This document shows positions 13,085-26,859 of a stretch of 64,000 nt of DNA, in pieces. The notes under the pieces are model-generated. The model saw only the letters and a program-made list of their open reading frames with translations. It made no database searches and was not told the origin of the DNA. Origin of the DNA: Rallus limicola (Eukaryota > Chordata > Aves > Gruiformes > Rallidae); contig JAKCOZ010000001.1 of NCBI GenBank assembly GCA_022605955.1, positions 71,926,520 to 71,990,519 of the forward strand, read 5' to 3'. How positions within the stretch are numbered: position 1 is the first letter of the stretch; the number at the start of each line of letters is the position of its first letter. The position numbers and the translations under genes were made by a program.

Positions 13085-13673
13085 TGTCGTGGTTTCACCC
13101 CGGCTTGGGCTGAGATCCACGCAGCTGCCTGCTCCTTAAAGTAAAAGAGCAGGAGAAAAGGGAAAAGGGGAGGGGGGAAACAAGGGAAGGGAAAAGGAAG
13201 GGGCAAATAACTCCAAAATCAAGAAACTAAGAGGCCCGTGGGTTGGGATAAGGATAGTTTACTAAGATAACAGAAAAATAAAATATATACAATGCTAACA
13301 AGACTTTAGAGCAAAAGAATATGAAACTATTGATACACAATGCAGTTTCTCACCGAACCACACAACTCAGGCCGCACCACCCAGAGCCGTCCCGGAACCC
13401 GACCGTCCCCCAAGACCCTCGCGTCCCGGCCGCTCGCATCCCGGAACCACCCCCCTTCTTCCTCCCATCAGCCCCCCGTTATCCTGGGCAGGACATAATT
13501 GGCATGGAATACTCTCTTTGGCCCATCTGGGTCACCTGTCCTGGCTTTGACTGTCTGACTGCAACTAGAAACATCAGGGTGTTATCAGCACTGCTTTCAT
13601 TTTAACTCCCAAACACAGCATTCCATCCGCTGCTACAAAGGAAGTTAACTCTATCCTGACTGAAACCAGGACA
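13085..13673 (-). mobile_element. Solo LTR, avian ERVL-type, antisense
   Basis: Read on the minus strand, the element starts TGTCCTGGTTTCAGTCAGG, continues with ATAGAGTTAACTTCC, has the R-region-like motif TATCCTTATCCCAACCCAC, and ends AACCACGACA. These are hallmarks of the LTR family abundant in birds. The termini are TG...CA. The five bases flanking each end are aggac and gggac, a target-site duplication with one mismatch, which fits the 5-bp duplication of ERVL-type insertions. No internal gag or pol is attached, so it is a solo LTR left by recombination. Its middle (13140-13205) is purine-rich, and 13370-13480 is C-rich. Confidence 0.85.
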
Positions 13674-15069
13674 GGGACAACAGTCATGTTGGTAAGGGGA
13701 ACACAGCCCTGTGCATCCTCCTCCTGGCAGAGTAAATGTGGCTTGTGCCCAGGCCAGTTTCCGTGCTCCTCTGGGTCAGTCAGCACTATAGCATAATCAC
13801 TTGTTTTTGGGAGAAAAAACAGGGAAAGGTGCTGGATTTGGGTTTTTTTTTCCTGCTGCATTTTTTTTCCCTGCTACTGCTAACATTAATTCCTAGAGAA
13901 GTAAAATGACTAAGGTTTTTTTTAATTTCATGGTCATTTTGATATGCTAAATGGTGCCAAGAGAGTCAGTGGGATATTAACAGAGTTCAAATCCCCATGG
14001 AACAAGGAAATTGCAGCTAAAATTGTGCTACTAAATATTAGTAATTAGCAAAAATGATTTTAAAGTGTAGCATTTTAATTATCCGCAAACGCTGCTCACT
14101 TCGCATCAGTATTACCCACAAAATTGGCTACACCTAAGACAGCTAAGCTCCTCACCTGCACAAATCCCTTGGGCATCCATGGGAAATAACTGTGAGACCC
14201 ACCAGTTGTACATAAAATAAAAGGAAAACCATATCAACAGAACAAGACTGAACACATAATCTTCTAACAAGCATGGTAGAGTCAAAGTTGGAGTTATTGC
14301 AACTGTCTTGTCTTGTCACTCCCTCCTGCCTGAGTTCCTCCGCATTTCATAGTATTAATTTCTTATTACCAGTTCCTTAGGACCCATGTTAAAACAGGGG
14401 GCTCGTTTATTACTCCATTCTAGCTTACCCCACCTCACTGCATCCATTGGCTTCCCCAATAACTGGTAATGGTCTTTAATTCCAGAAGATCTCATTCAGC
14501 AGTTGTGGATTTGTCCCTTGGGAAGGCTCCACCTTCTCTCTAGGCCCCTTCTCTTCCTGTAGAAAGCCCCATGCCATGAGAAGTGCAAAGCAAAAGACCT
14601 CTGTCCCCAGCCTGATGGGCACTGGCTGTGTTGGAAGGGGCAGAGCCTGTCCAGGTGACGAGAGAAAAGAAAATGAGAGAAAGCATGGTCTCTGCCACAC
14701 AGTGTAATGGAGGACTGAGATACCTCAAAGCAAAGTCATGCATGACATGGGATCCGTGGACTGCATGAAGGAGAACAGGCTGGGTACACTGACATTTGGA
14801 ATACCTGCAGACAGAGACCTGCAGGAAGAGGAGCTATGGCAGAGTGGAGTGTGGGAGCACATGTCCCATGTCTCTCTGACATGCTACAATTCAAGACGTC
14901 AAGGTAGTTTGCTCAACAGTCTGATAAGGTGCCACTAGAAAGACCAAGAGCTGCTTGTATTGCAGCTTTAAAATGAGGAACTGCACAGAGTAACTAACTT
15001 CTGTAAGCCTAGGATCTCTCAGGGACCCTCAGTGTAGCACATCCACCCAAGTACTCGGGTGCTTACCTC

Positions 15070-15190
15070 CAAGTAATGCAAGAGGGATGTGCACCCCTAA
15101 ATATGCCTGGTGACCTGGGTCAAGGCCTGTTCAAGGTCATATGGGCAGTCTGCGGCAGAGCTGGGACTTGTACCCCCTGCCATCTGAGCA
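15070..15190 (-). repeat. MIR-like SINE relic (possible)
   Basis: TTCAAGGTCATATGGGCAG followed by GCGGCAGAGCTGGGACTTG matches the reverse-complement MIR core (CAAGGTCACACAGC, then GTGGCAGAGCTGGGATTCGAAC) in order and spacing, with many substitutions. Confidence 0.45.
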
Positions 15191-18100
15191 CAGATAAAAT
15201 CCTTCATGCCCTTACGTATATATCCTCTGTGAATTAATAGCTGCATATTAGAAGTACTATGCCGAAGGAAATGTAAACTTCAGTTGCCTGCTCATGTGGC
15301 ACTGTTACTATGAAAACCCTCAGATGTATTTATTTTATAAATACCAGTTGACAAGGGTACTGGTACAGGCAGCGATCAGGCGACAGGGAGATGATTACAG
15401 TGGGGTTGGTCCACGTGGCCGAAAACAAGCTACCCATCCTGTGCCATCCTGTGATTCTGGGCCTTGTCTGCGCCAGCCCATGGGTTCGTGGGCATCCAAA
15501 TAAAGGTTGGTGGACTTAGGGCAAAAGTTGTGTCTCTGTCCTAAACACTTCTTCCATGTCATTGCTGCACAAGATGCTAGGAAGAGTACTGCTTTTAGGA
15601 TAAGCGGCAACAGCAACGTTTGTGAAATCCTGACTGATGTCAAACACTCTCGGTTCAAGCCATATTGAAAAAAGCAACAAAAGGTTGGGGTCTATCAATG
15701 CACCGTAACTAAAACTGCATGAAGCTTCAGATGGGAAGGCCAGCTGTGTGGAATGAAGAAAGCAGCAATAGATACCTCTTTTAAACCAGCTTTAGAAAGT
15801 GAATTGAATTTGCACAGGTCAGTTCAATGCTGGCGCTTCTAAACCTCTCAATTTGTCACTGTATGGCTGTAATAATTTTTAACACAACTTTCTGGATGTA
15901 GCTTTTCAAGTCACAAAAGGACTGTGGCCTTACTATACTGCCAGCCCCAGGGCTCATTAGTGGGGCTGTAAAATGGAGAGGGACCAGGCAGAGGTCAGAC
16001 ATCCCAGACAAAACAGGGACCCGCAGCAATGGGGAGGTGCCTCAGCTGAGTGGGAGGTGATGGGGATGCGGAAGCTTTCCTGGATAGGAGGAGATGGAAA
16101 GACCCACGGCACAACATCTGGCTCTCTTGCCATATTTTCAAATCCCTGCTTTGGAGCAGGGGCATGCTCAAGCTGCTCAGTGAAAAGGTCACTGGAAGTG
16201 ACCTTCATGTGGTGCAAAACGGCTTCTTCCACCCCTGTCTCTTGCACCAGGTGCTAGGCATTGGCCAAGCCCGTTTGCCTGGATCTTTCCCTCAAAGAAG
16301 ACTGAGGCAACCATACAGCATGGAAAATATCATCTCAAAATGTTTGGCAAAGCTTTAGTTAACTGAAAATGACGCTTTATAATAGGGCATCCTGAATAAC
16401 TTGAAAAGAAAGCACCCCTACCAGCATTGCCTATAGTGCAGTTGAGCGTACAAGGTGTATAAATGCCATTTTTTAGTGTTTTCCCAGCTGCAGTGTGTTC
16501 ACCCAGCCTTAAAATGATGTCAGTGGTACCTCTGACTGTCATCTACCTCCTGCCAGCACAGCCTACTTTACATGGGCACAGGCACAGGGAGTCACGCCCT
16601 TGGATGTCCACTGCTCTGGGAGCATCAAACCTTGAGCTAGAACTACAAAGTAAATGGGAAAACCACCTTTTGTCTCCTGCACCCACAGGCAGCCTTCATG
16701 GGTAACCAGAGGGCCTCCTCTGCACTGACAGCAGTGTTTTTCCTGGCAGCTCCCTGCTTGTGTTGCGTAGTGCCTAGGGCGCAGGAGCTCTCCTGTGGGC
16801 AGCTACAGCCCAAAGCTGAGCTGGGGACACTTGAATGATCCACTTTCGCTCTCACAGGCAACTTCAAAGGGATGCTGCCAACTGAACCCTCACTCCCATT
16901 CCTCCTGATGTGCCTCAATACTGTATCTGTGCTAGATTTTATTTATTTTCTGTCACTCTGATAGCTGTAATTGCTTTTAAAATCCCTCTTCTACTCTGGC
17001 TCCTCTTTTTACATGTGATCAGCCAACACAGTCAAGAGCAGACTGCCCGCTGCCCACACCATGGCTCACAACCAGGGGTTCCCGGGCTACATTCTTCTAC
17101 TGCAAAACAATGTCTCTGGTGCAAGTGAGGCCTCATAGCGCTGTGTTAGCAGTCCTGGCACAGGCAGGTCAACGGCCTCAGTGGCACAGGAAAGGTGAGG
17201 GGGGAGGTCTGGCTTTGCCAGGGTGAAATAGAAGTCGCAGGAAGGAGCTGCCAGACCTTGGCTGAGGTCCCTGCCGTAGGTCTTGGCCTGAATCAGGGTA
17301 ACAAGAGCAAATCTCATTAGCAACTCAGCTGAGACAGCGCCCGATTTCAGCACAGCTGTATCTATAGTGCGGCTCCCCGTGCCTAGAACTCAAACTTGTT
17401 CACAGCACACATACAGTCCTGGTGGGAGAGGTGTTTTTTTGCCTCAAGCATCGAAGAGACTGCTGCTCAAGAAGGTGGGAAAGCTCTTGTGCAAAGGTGT
17501 AACTGAGGTAGAAGGGAATATTAATAAAGGTGGCACCGACTGACTGACACAGAGAGCAGAGAGAAAAGCCCAAGGGAGGCTGGCACAAGAAAGTCCAGAT
17601 TATTGTTCAGTAGAAAGGAATGGGAATGTTTGATTTTATTTTAAAAAATGAGCAGTGAATGGCCAAAGGAATGAGTATGAGTTCAGCAGTGCACCACTGC
17701 CACAGGAGACTGCCGAGATGAGGAGTTCGGGAGGTCTGAAAAAACCCACATGGGCATTTCTAAAGGTTGTGGATATCTCCAAGGTTACCTCATTCGAGAT
17801 AATCATGCAGAAGGGATGTAAACCAGAGCTCTTCAGGGGACACGCCAAGTGATAAATGCCTGGGGTTAGGAAAATATTTTCCTATAGGCAAGTTATAATT
17901 GGCCATTCCGGTGTTTCTCGTTCTGGATTTACAGCACTTGGCAGTTGGGTACCTTCAGAGACAAGACAGGGGAGTAGATGAGCTGGGAGCCTGGTCCAAG
18001 GCAGCAGTCCCTCTGCACCCGCGTCCTGCTGCGTGAGAAAGCATGTGAGGAATTATAATTCCCTTTGGACATGTGACCCAAATTGCAGCGGGAATTTGCA

Positions 18101-21100
18101 TTCCTGGTGCCTGCTTCCATTTCACATCTTCCCCCCCCACGCACGGTAACACCTGCAAGAGGGTTTATTACCCTCGCTGAGAGCACGAGCTCCACAGTCT
18201 TTTCAGAGAAATTAAGAACAGCATCTACAAAGGAATCCAAAGAGTAAAAAGGAGTCAAAAATATGTCAATGCAATGTAAAAGCTTATCCATACAAAACAA
18301 ACTCGCTGAAAAGAAAAATCAACTGTCACTTTAAAATCTGACATTAAGTTTCTCAAATCGCAGCCCTTAATCAGGAGTAATACTTGAAGAGGAACAAAGA
18401 GAATTTATGATGAAAAATCAGGACAGTTGAGCGCTAGGCTCAGCGGGACTAACTGCATGACAATATGGATAAGAATGATAATTGCATTAGCTTAGCCTGA
18501 AATGACTGGCCAGAGCCGGTCTTTTTTGGTCAGCTGGATTTTTGTAATGTCTTCATTTACTTTTTGAGCAAACTTGGATGGAAAATTACAAGTAGATTAG
18601 GGCACGTCCATCTATTCTTTTAAGGGGAGAGGGTGCTTCAGAAATTCATCCTAACACTGGCATAGAGCTTTTTGAAATCCACAGGCCTGTATGGGTTAAA
18701 CCAAGGGTCCCTTATGGGTCCTTTTAAATTCAGATTAACAGAAGGTAGCTCCTCCTGATGAAAGTTAGAGGATCCATCCCACGATGCTCTTACTTGACTC
18801 TTATGTGCATTGTGCTCTGACCCCAGCCCCCAGCTGGGTTCACCCCATGATCACACTGCTGCTTAATCCCATTTTTACGTCTTATTTACCTTTTTTTAAA
18901 TCAGGATAGCTTCAAACAAGCATTCATCCTCTGCCCTTTTGAAACAACCTAGAGAGATACTTCAACCTAACCTACATTGTCTGCAATAGTAAACTCTGTG
19001 TTTATTATCCTGGCTCTACAGATGAATTCTAGTTCAAACTCAAAACCAGTGATCCCAGTCCTCTGCCCATCTGCCAGCCCCATGCAGCCGGGACCTCCTG
19101 TAGCACCCTGTGGGAACAGCTGGGGGTTCCCAAACCAGTGCAGTCCCAAAATGGTGCACTATGGGACCAAAGCAGCACACAGCGGGATCACAACCAGGGG
19201 AGGTGGTAGCCAGTTCAGATGGGGAAAGGAAGCAGACGTTCCCCTGCAGCCTGTATCTAAGCCACTGGTCTCACTGGCGAGCACTGCTTTGATGGAGTGG
19301 GAATTCGCCCGTTGCAAACCCAGGAGCCTGAAGTGGAGAGCATAAATGATGCAGGGAAAATGCGAACAGCAACAGAAATGGCTGACCACGGCAAACCTGC
19401 TGCCATCCCATGCACAGCATCAAACACGTGGCAGTGTTCCCTCTCCGGGTCCTGTGCACAGGGCCAGAAAATGTGTCAGATGGCCGCTTTCGGGGCCCGA
19501 GGCAGTGAGCCCTGTGGCACGGCAGCACTATTGGTGGTAGAGGTGATGGCTCAATCAGCCCCAGGAGCAGACCCAGCAAGGGCTCATGCCTCTCTGCAAT
19601 GGGGGTACCAGTTACTTTTACCTGTTCCACACAAAATAACGGGGACAAAAATATCCACGCCTCTAACACTCCTCTTTCAGTGGAGAGCCGGGCAGCTTCA
19701 AAGCCCTCATCTTGAACTGCTGCCCAGCAGGCAGCACAACTCTCCTGTGGCCAGCTAAAGCAGCAGCCTCGAATGGCTGCTGCTGGCTGGATGTAGATGA
19801 GCTCAGGATACCTGCTTCAAGCACCCTGGCTCCTATGCAAGATTCTGGTGGGTCTGCGAGGCTGATGAATGACCAGAGAGGTGGTTTCTGCCATCACACA
19901 GGCTGCCTTAGCCGCTGCGACCCAGCCAGCACACACAGCTCTGATTACGACACAGCCGGCCTCTGTCAGAGGCTGCTTTTATTCGCCTTCCTCAAAGGCT
20001 TAAATAAACAAGAAACAGGTTAAAAACAAAATCTTGGCCCTGGCCCCTTCCTGAGCTGGCTGTTCCATGATGGCTTCCTGCCCCGTGCACAAGCTTCCCC
20101 CTGCAGAGGAAAGAGGCACCGTCCTGCAGCTGCCTTGAGTGGGATACAGGGCCGCGTACCTGGCTTTGATATCGATGCCAGCCCATCAAAGCAGCTCTCT
20201 CCACGCCGTCCCTTGCACTCACCACATCGAGTGGGAACTCAAGCATGCCGTTGGGAGCTGAAGGAGGTTTGCCTTCCCATGGCTGCAGTACAAGGACATG
20301 GGGACACTCTGCGTCAGCTGGGCACCGGTTCCATGTGAGAGGTCATTTCCCTAAGCATGAACCCCACACAATTCTCCAAATCCTTCACCCATGGAGTGGG
20401 AGGAAAGTTTATTCCACTTAGAATCTGTCGTGAACAGAAGAGAAGACCTTAGAGAAGCTTGTCAGTGTGAGAGCATTTGCTCTTGAGACCTGTGGCACAA
20501 GTTGCCCTTGAGTGAAGCTGCTCTGGTCATTTTGATGAAGGGACATCAGGAACTCATCTCATTCACCCCCAGGCCGAGGTCACTGTATGACGGCTGGGCA
20601 AAGCTCCCAGGGCTTTCGAAATGTTTCACGTGCATGAACATGCCTCACAGCACCTTTGAGATGGATGTTTTCTATTCTTGCTGTTCAAAACTTTCAGAAA
20701 CAGATAAAGAGATGCCAAGGTACACAATGAGATGCTGCAGCAGGCAGCGTGCATTTCTTCCTGCCCGTAGCTCCATACATTCTTGACGAGGCCCAAACAT
20801 TTTTCTTAGCAGAGGCTTGGTTTTCTCTGCATATTAAAGAGCTTTATGCCCATCACACTACTGCTAAAACATGCCACTATCTAGTGTTGGCAATATGTTC
20901 CTGACTAGCGCTTTAAAGCGCTATAGATAAGTTATGTGATGTTTTCCATTTAAATTAAAATAGATCAAGTTAAACTCAAGGGAAGCTGATAGCTGCACTT
21001 TCATTTTATTTCATTCTATTTCCTCTTTATGACCAATTTTACCCTAATAATCCAAACTTTGATTATAGATCCCTAAGGCACCATGGTCCGTGCAGGATCA

Positions 21101-23318
21101 GGCTGGAAACTGCCACCAGCTCTCACGCTGCAAGGGTTTCAGCTGCCAGGCAGTGGCATAAGCAGGGTGATTGATGTCAACACAGCATCTAGGAATCTTT
21201 TTCCTCTCTCTGCTGAGAAAGTCTCCGCTTCAGCTGGCCTGAACTGTACAGGCATGGAGATATGGATCTGAAATTTGCCTGATACTGGTATCCATTGCTG
21301 GTGCTTGTAGGATCTCAAACTGCCAGCACAGACTTTGCCACACTGAGATGCACCCAAGTGCTTTGAGGAAACTTTTTCAGGAACAACTCCAGAAAGGAGG
21401 CTAAAAGAGCTAGCCAATGGGACTGGTGTTTCTGGGAGCAGGTGGGCTGGTGACACATTGGTCTGTTTTGGCCCCATGGAAGATGGAGTCTTGAAGGAGC
21501 CATGATGTCCTGCTGCAGGAACTTACCATTACACCGGTGCCAGTGCCCAGCTCCTGTGCCTCTCCTGCAGATCCAGTGTTAGGGGACAGCCAAACCCCAA
21601 GGGCTCCCCAGTGCACAGAGGCCTCAGGAAACTCCTCCAAATGGTTTGGCTACACTGAGAAAAGCTGTTTAAAATCAAGAAAAGAACATGAATTATAATA
21701 TTAATCTGCAAGATGGGAAAGTAATAAAAAAAGGAAATAAATCTAAGCTTTCTTGTCTCCAGACCATTAGGTTTGTGGGGCTGGGGAATAGGTACTGGGT
21801 AGTGGTCCTGCTTGTCCAGTTGAGCTCCCACCACCTCACTTAGCTCCTGGGGAAGGTATAGGTATTTGTCCCTCACAGTGCCTCTGCTCTTGAAGGAACA
21901 TTGTTTTGGTCAAGGCCTCATTGCCTTGCTTGAGATTTCATTCACTGGGGGTTTTAAAGAGGGGTTTGTACTGTACAGCAAAGCCTGCAAGTGAGACCAC
22001 CTCGCAAAGGCCGGGACCACTGTGCAGAGCCCTGTGGGCTGAACTTTGGCCGTGGCTATTTTAGAAAAGTCAGAGAGTAAAGTTCAAAGCAAGTATTGAA
22101 ATGGCTGCATGCCTTCCCCTCCTCGTGGCAGAGGAGATTTGCAGGGACCTGCTGCCCACCCTCGTCCTGTGATGAGCATTGCCCGCTGCTTTCCCTGGCT
22201 TGGACATCACGCTTCACCTGCTCACTTCCAGGAGTCCTGCACCCCTCTCACATATTGCTTCCTCCTCACACCTTGTTCAGGACAGTAAAGGAAGTAAAGA
22301 ACAATAAAACAAAACACTGACCTTTCCATACCATGGACCTCTTCCAACCCTGACATAAATTCATGAGCTTTAATGAGTACAAGCCAAAGCATGGCCTTGG
22401 GTTCACTGATTTAATCCTCTGCTCTTTGCCAAGGCCGCCGGCAGGCATGGCAGGCATGTGCTTGTGGCCCAGGATGCAAGGTATTTTTAGGAAAAGATGA
22501 TTTGGAACTTCATGGTCATGGGGTGTACACATGGGGGGGTGGGGAAGCAGAAGATGATGCAACTGCAACCTCAGCAACATCTGCCTGAAATCAGGGGTCC
22601 TCGACAACTGTGCTGAGATGCACAGGCTGCCCGTCTCCTTTTAGCAGGGTGCCAACACTGAGCCAAGCCGCTGGAGTCAGTGGGTGCCAGCATGCCTCAG
22701 AAGTGGGCTGTGTGGGTGGCACAACTGTGTCCCCATCCCAACAGTGCACTCCAGGGCCTCTTTCTGGCACCCCCCCCCTCACCTCCACTCCTCCCTGTCA
22801 AGCGCTGTTCCAGTGCAAGGGTTCCTGCGGATCCCGAGGGAAAAGTGCTGCTCCCAGGGATAGACCCAAGGTCACTGCCACCCTCGCTCTCCCTGCCATC
22901 TACGTGGGAGATCGGGACCCGGCGTGGCCTGGGTGGGCAGGGGCTCATTGTCAGGATATGCCTCGGGCACGGCGCCTTCGCCCAGCCCTGCTTTCTGACC
23001 GCAGAAAGCAAAACATTTGCCCAGACACAGTCCGTCCCCCTTGCCACGTTGAAAGCCTGGCTGCCAGCGGTTTAAAGGGGGTCATGCAATACCTCCCCGG
23101 CAGGACCCAGAGGAGAGGACTGGCAGATGAGTTAAATGAGGCTGTTTTTTTTCAGAGCCTTGCTGAAATCCGTCCTCATAAAAGGGAGCTGTCTGGAAAC
23201 CTGCTCATCCAAGGGGAGGAGAGTCTCCCTGTGAAGAAGAAGGGATGCTTGCCAGGCCTGCCACTGCCACCGCTAGCACGCAGCCAGGCGCTGCGCAGGG
23301 CTGGTGCTCAAGTCTGAC

Positions 23319-23343
23319 TGCAGCAGCAGCAGCAGCAGCAGCA
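23319..23343. repeat. (CAG)8 trinucleotide repeat
   Basis: An uninterrupted CAG repeat of about eight units. It falls outside any gene I can support. Confidence 0.9.
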
Positions 23344-25929
23344 TCCTGGTGAAGCAAAGTGGGGATGAATAACACTGCAGGCAAGCAACCCCTGCCAAGT
23401 GGGATTTGCAAAGGCTGCAGAGCCCCCCTCACAGTGGGGTAGCTCCCCCACAGCACTGCACGCCCCAGGAGAGCACCGCCAGTGCAGGTGGCCATCCCTG
23501 CCATCTGGTCTGGGAGCGAAGGGCACCCCAGATGGAGCAGGGAGTCGAAGGGGTATTTCCCAGTTGGTACAAGGTCCAGAGGTATCCTGGATACTTCCTG
23601 ACAAGCTGGATGGGTCTAAGGGCTGCCTTATCCTTTCCTCGGGGGTGACAGGTTTTTAGCAGTCATCAAATCTGCCTGTCCTTTTTCTTGAGTGCCCATG
23701 CAGAGCTTTGTACTCTCCTGCTTATGGTCTGGGGCTTGACTGCAGTCAGCACCCACCCTAAATCAGGGGGGATTATGTTGCCTTGCTTGCCCAGTTTCTT
23801 GATATGATGCAGAGGACTTCTCCTTGTATCCATGCTCAAGGTAGGTCTGGGGTGGTGACAGAATCAGACAAGCACCAATAGATTTCCTCATTCCTCCTCC
23901 TGTCCTTCCCGTTAAAAAGCTCAACACTCCAGTACCTTCCAAACCTATACACCCCTACACACTCTTCTTGTGTAGTGAGAGGACAGACAGGATGGCCTGA
24001 GGACAATCTTAAGCAGAAGGCATAGGATGAAAGAGGCAGCGAAAGTCCTGTTACATCTTCTGCCCCTAAAGGTAAACCGAAAACCTGCGTTCTCGAAGAT
24101 TATCCCAATTAAGAGGAGAAGCTGATTATGAATTTAGGGGCTCTCTCACTAGGGTCCTGGTTCATAAAAAAACCACACTGACTTTTCTTCCCTAAACCCA
24201 GAAGGACTCATATGACACAAGCTTGGGTCTTTGCTCAGAGCCAGACTGCTCTGAACAGCACTTGTACACAAAAACTCTCACTAGGCTTAGCTGTCTGCAG
24301 CCAAATGCCTGGGATGGGGTGGGTAGTGTTTCATCGTGGAGAGTGACTCTCCTGCCTGCCCTGCACCCTTGGTTTTAGCAGAATTCACCCCCCTCCCACA
24401 CCTGCCCTCTCAGCCACCTCCTTTATCCTGAAGGAACTTGAAATGACAAGACTCTAATAAACCCATCACGCAGGGAACGAGGGAAAATCATTTAAGAAGC
24501 GATGAATGACGCAGTCTTACTTACCTGTAATTAAGTGACAGTACGCTTCAGTAAGGTCACTTATCCAAAACATTTGCACTCCCTTTCCCATAGGCTTCTG
24601 CTCCTTGGTTCCCTTTCAGGCAGCCACTCTCAGAGTGCTCTGGAGGTGCCTTCAGTGTGTCTGCAGCCTGCCTGCAAATCTCAGCTCATTTGGTGCTAGT
24701 GGGGAGTAAGGGGATTAGTGCTTCAGCTTTTCACAACTCCATTTGCAGCGAGGGAAGGCCAGGGGAAGAGAGAAACCCTGAAGTTTTGTTTCCCTGGTAT
24801 GTTCTTTCCCTAGTATAATTCCTAACAGGGCTCACGGTAGTAAGGGATTTTGTTTCAGGACCCCACTGTACTCTGTAAGCATCCAGGTCACTACTGTACA
24901 ACCTTATGCAGCAAGTGTTACAGTGTTGCTCCAGGTTTATCCTTCTTAAGATAAGTTCTCTCTCAGAATGTAAAATATCAGATTTTCACTTTAAAAAAAA
25001 AAAAAGGGGGGCGGGTGGAGCATGTGCTTCTATGCGTGATCCAAAACTCTCATTTCTTTTCCAAAAGCTCCATAAAAAGGTATGCTGGAGTCCTAAGGTT
25101 TTCACTACAATGTTGAGGAAGTGCTTTGGTGTTCCTGAGGCCTTCAAAAGGCTAGGAATATGCTGGATCTCACCCAGTGAAACAGTTAACTGGAAGAGTC
25201 TGCAAAAAGCCATCCCACCAGCCCTTCAGGCTGTGGTCACATGGAGTTGTTTTAGGGATCTCGGCCACCTCACAGATCCGCTAAAATGTTCTGGATTCAG
25301 CAATTCTCCCTGGAGCTTTGTGCAATCCTCCCATACCTCCTAGGACTTGGAGGGAGAGGACGTCTTTCACTTGGACATCTGGCACCAGTGTCCTAGCAGA
25401 CAAGCTTCAGGGCATTTTGTGAAACAGTCTGCAGCTCCCAGAATCTGGTTCAGACAGAGACCCAAGAACATCAAGCCATGCAGCCCATTACTGAAATGAC
25501 TCTGTCAGATATTATTTCATGGTGTCTCTCTGTGTTTCTGCAGGACCGTTATTTGCAACAGGGGCACTCATCTCCTGCATACATTTTCTGCATCCTTTCC
25601 TAATCTTACCCAATAGGATTTTTCTCTTCATTTAGCTAAGGCTTTTTGGAAATGTATAGAAACCCATTATGATTTAAAACACTTGCCAGTTTTAAAATAA
25701 TAATCTCAGAAGTTCCTGCTCCAGGCATCACCTAACAAGGTGCTCTACAGCTTGTTTCTATGCATTAGAACTCTTAGGTCATATTTCACCTTTAACTCCA
25801 AACTTTCTCACTATGACCAGAATGCCTTTCCTGTGGTACTCCAATGGCAGACTTCATCGTGCTCCAAAGGTACAACTCATTCCAGGACAGATGAGTGTCC
25901 CAGCTCATATTCTTTTCATAGTCCAGTGA

Positions 25930-26382
25930 AGGGCCACAAAGATGATTAAGGGCCTGGAGCATCTCTTCTACGAGGAAAGGCTGAATGAAGTGGGGCTGTT
26001 CAGCCTTGAGAAAAGAAGACTGAGAGGGGATCTGATTCGTGTTTACAAATATCTGAAGTGTGGGAGACAGGGGGGAATGGCCAGCCCCTTTTCAGTGGTC
26101 TGTGGGGACAGGACAAGGGGCAATGGCCTCAAGTTGGAGCACAGGAAGTTCTGCACCAACATGCGGAAGAACTTTTACACAGTGAGGGTGACAGAGACTG
26201 GGACAGGCTGCCCAGGGGGGCTGTGGGGTTTCCTTCTTTAGAGATATTCAAGACCTGCCTGGATGCCTACCTGTGCGACCTATCCTAGGGAACCTGCTTT
26301 AGCAGGGGGTATGGACTCAATGATATCTGGATTTCCCTTCCAACCCCTACAATTCTCTGTGATGCTGTGATTCTGTGATTCT
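25930..26382 (+). mobile_element. CR1 LINE, 3' end (5'-truncated)
   Basis: The frame from 25942 reads as the C-terminal end of CR1 ORF2, with the family's typical patterns: GLFSLEKRRLRGDLI, VYKYLK, DRTRGNG, HRKFCTNMRKNFYTVRV. It is followed by the short CR1 3' UTR with CCCTTCCAACCCCTACAATT and GATTCTGTGATTC end repeats. Most of the element is missing at the 5' side, as usual for CR1. It is about 93% identical by eye to the copy at 58352-58788, so both belong to one subfamily. The frame breaks near the end and the copy is dead. Confidence 0.92.
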
Positions 26383-26859
26383 TTTTGTGAGGTACCTTCT
26401 GGCACGGAACTGGTTCAGGAGCCCACACTCCCTCCCTGGCATTGCTCCTCTTGAATTAACTGGAAGCATTTACCCATTTACAAGTTATAAAAGAGAAAAC
26501 AATACTTTCCTTCTCTCCATCTCTTGAGTCTTTAGGAAGAAAAGGGGTAGCTTGCAGATAAGGCCTTGAAGAATTAACTCTTCCATCTTGCATCTGTGAC
26601 GTTGTTTGCACTGAGCCCCAAAGCTGCTGCCTGGCCTGGGCATCACCACTACTCCCTTTATGCCCAGATGTGTAGTTAACTCTGCAGTTGTAAAGTTGCT
26701 TTTTTCCTCAATGCTCTGGCAAATTCCATTTGGGATTACTAGGCCCACAGAGCAGGCTATTGCAGGGATGCAAGGCCTACCCTTACTATAGTGTTCCCCC
26801 ATGGCAAATACCAACAAAACTCATCAGTAAATTTAACCACTGGCAAGAATTGTACTGAT

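Larger units (their letters stand above)
13674..25929. other. Gene-free interval, SSPN-BHLHE41, part 2
   Basis: No recognisable coding exon is present. Features are limited to a MIR-like relic at 15070-15190, a (CAG)n at 23319-23343 and homopolymer runs. The 22610-23400 stretch is relatively GC-rich and holds a 235-codon open frame (22610-23317, plus). It resembles no family I know and is most simply a chance frame in GC-rich DNA. Confidence 0.5.

Noticed and set aside
22610..23317. 235-codon plus-strand open frame in a GC-rich patch
   Set aside because: No domain, signal peptide or conserved motif, and no gene expected in this syntenic interval. Its length is explained by low stop-codon density.
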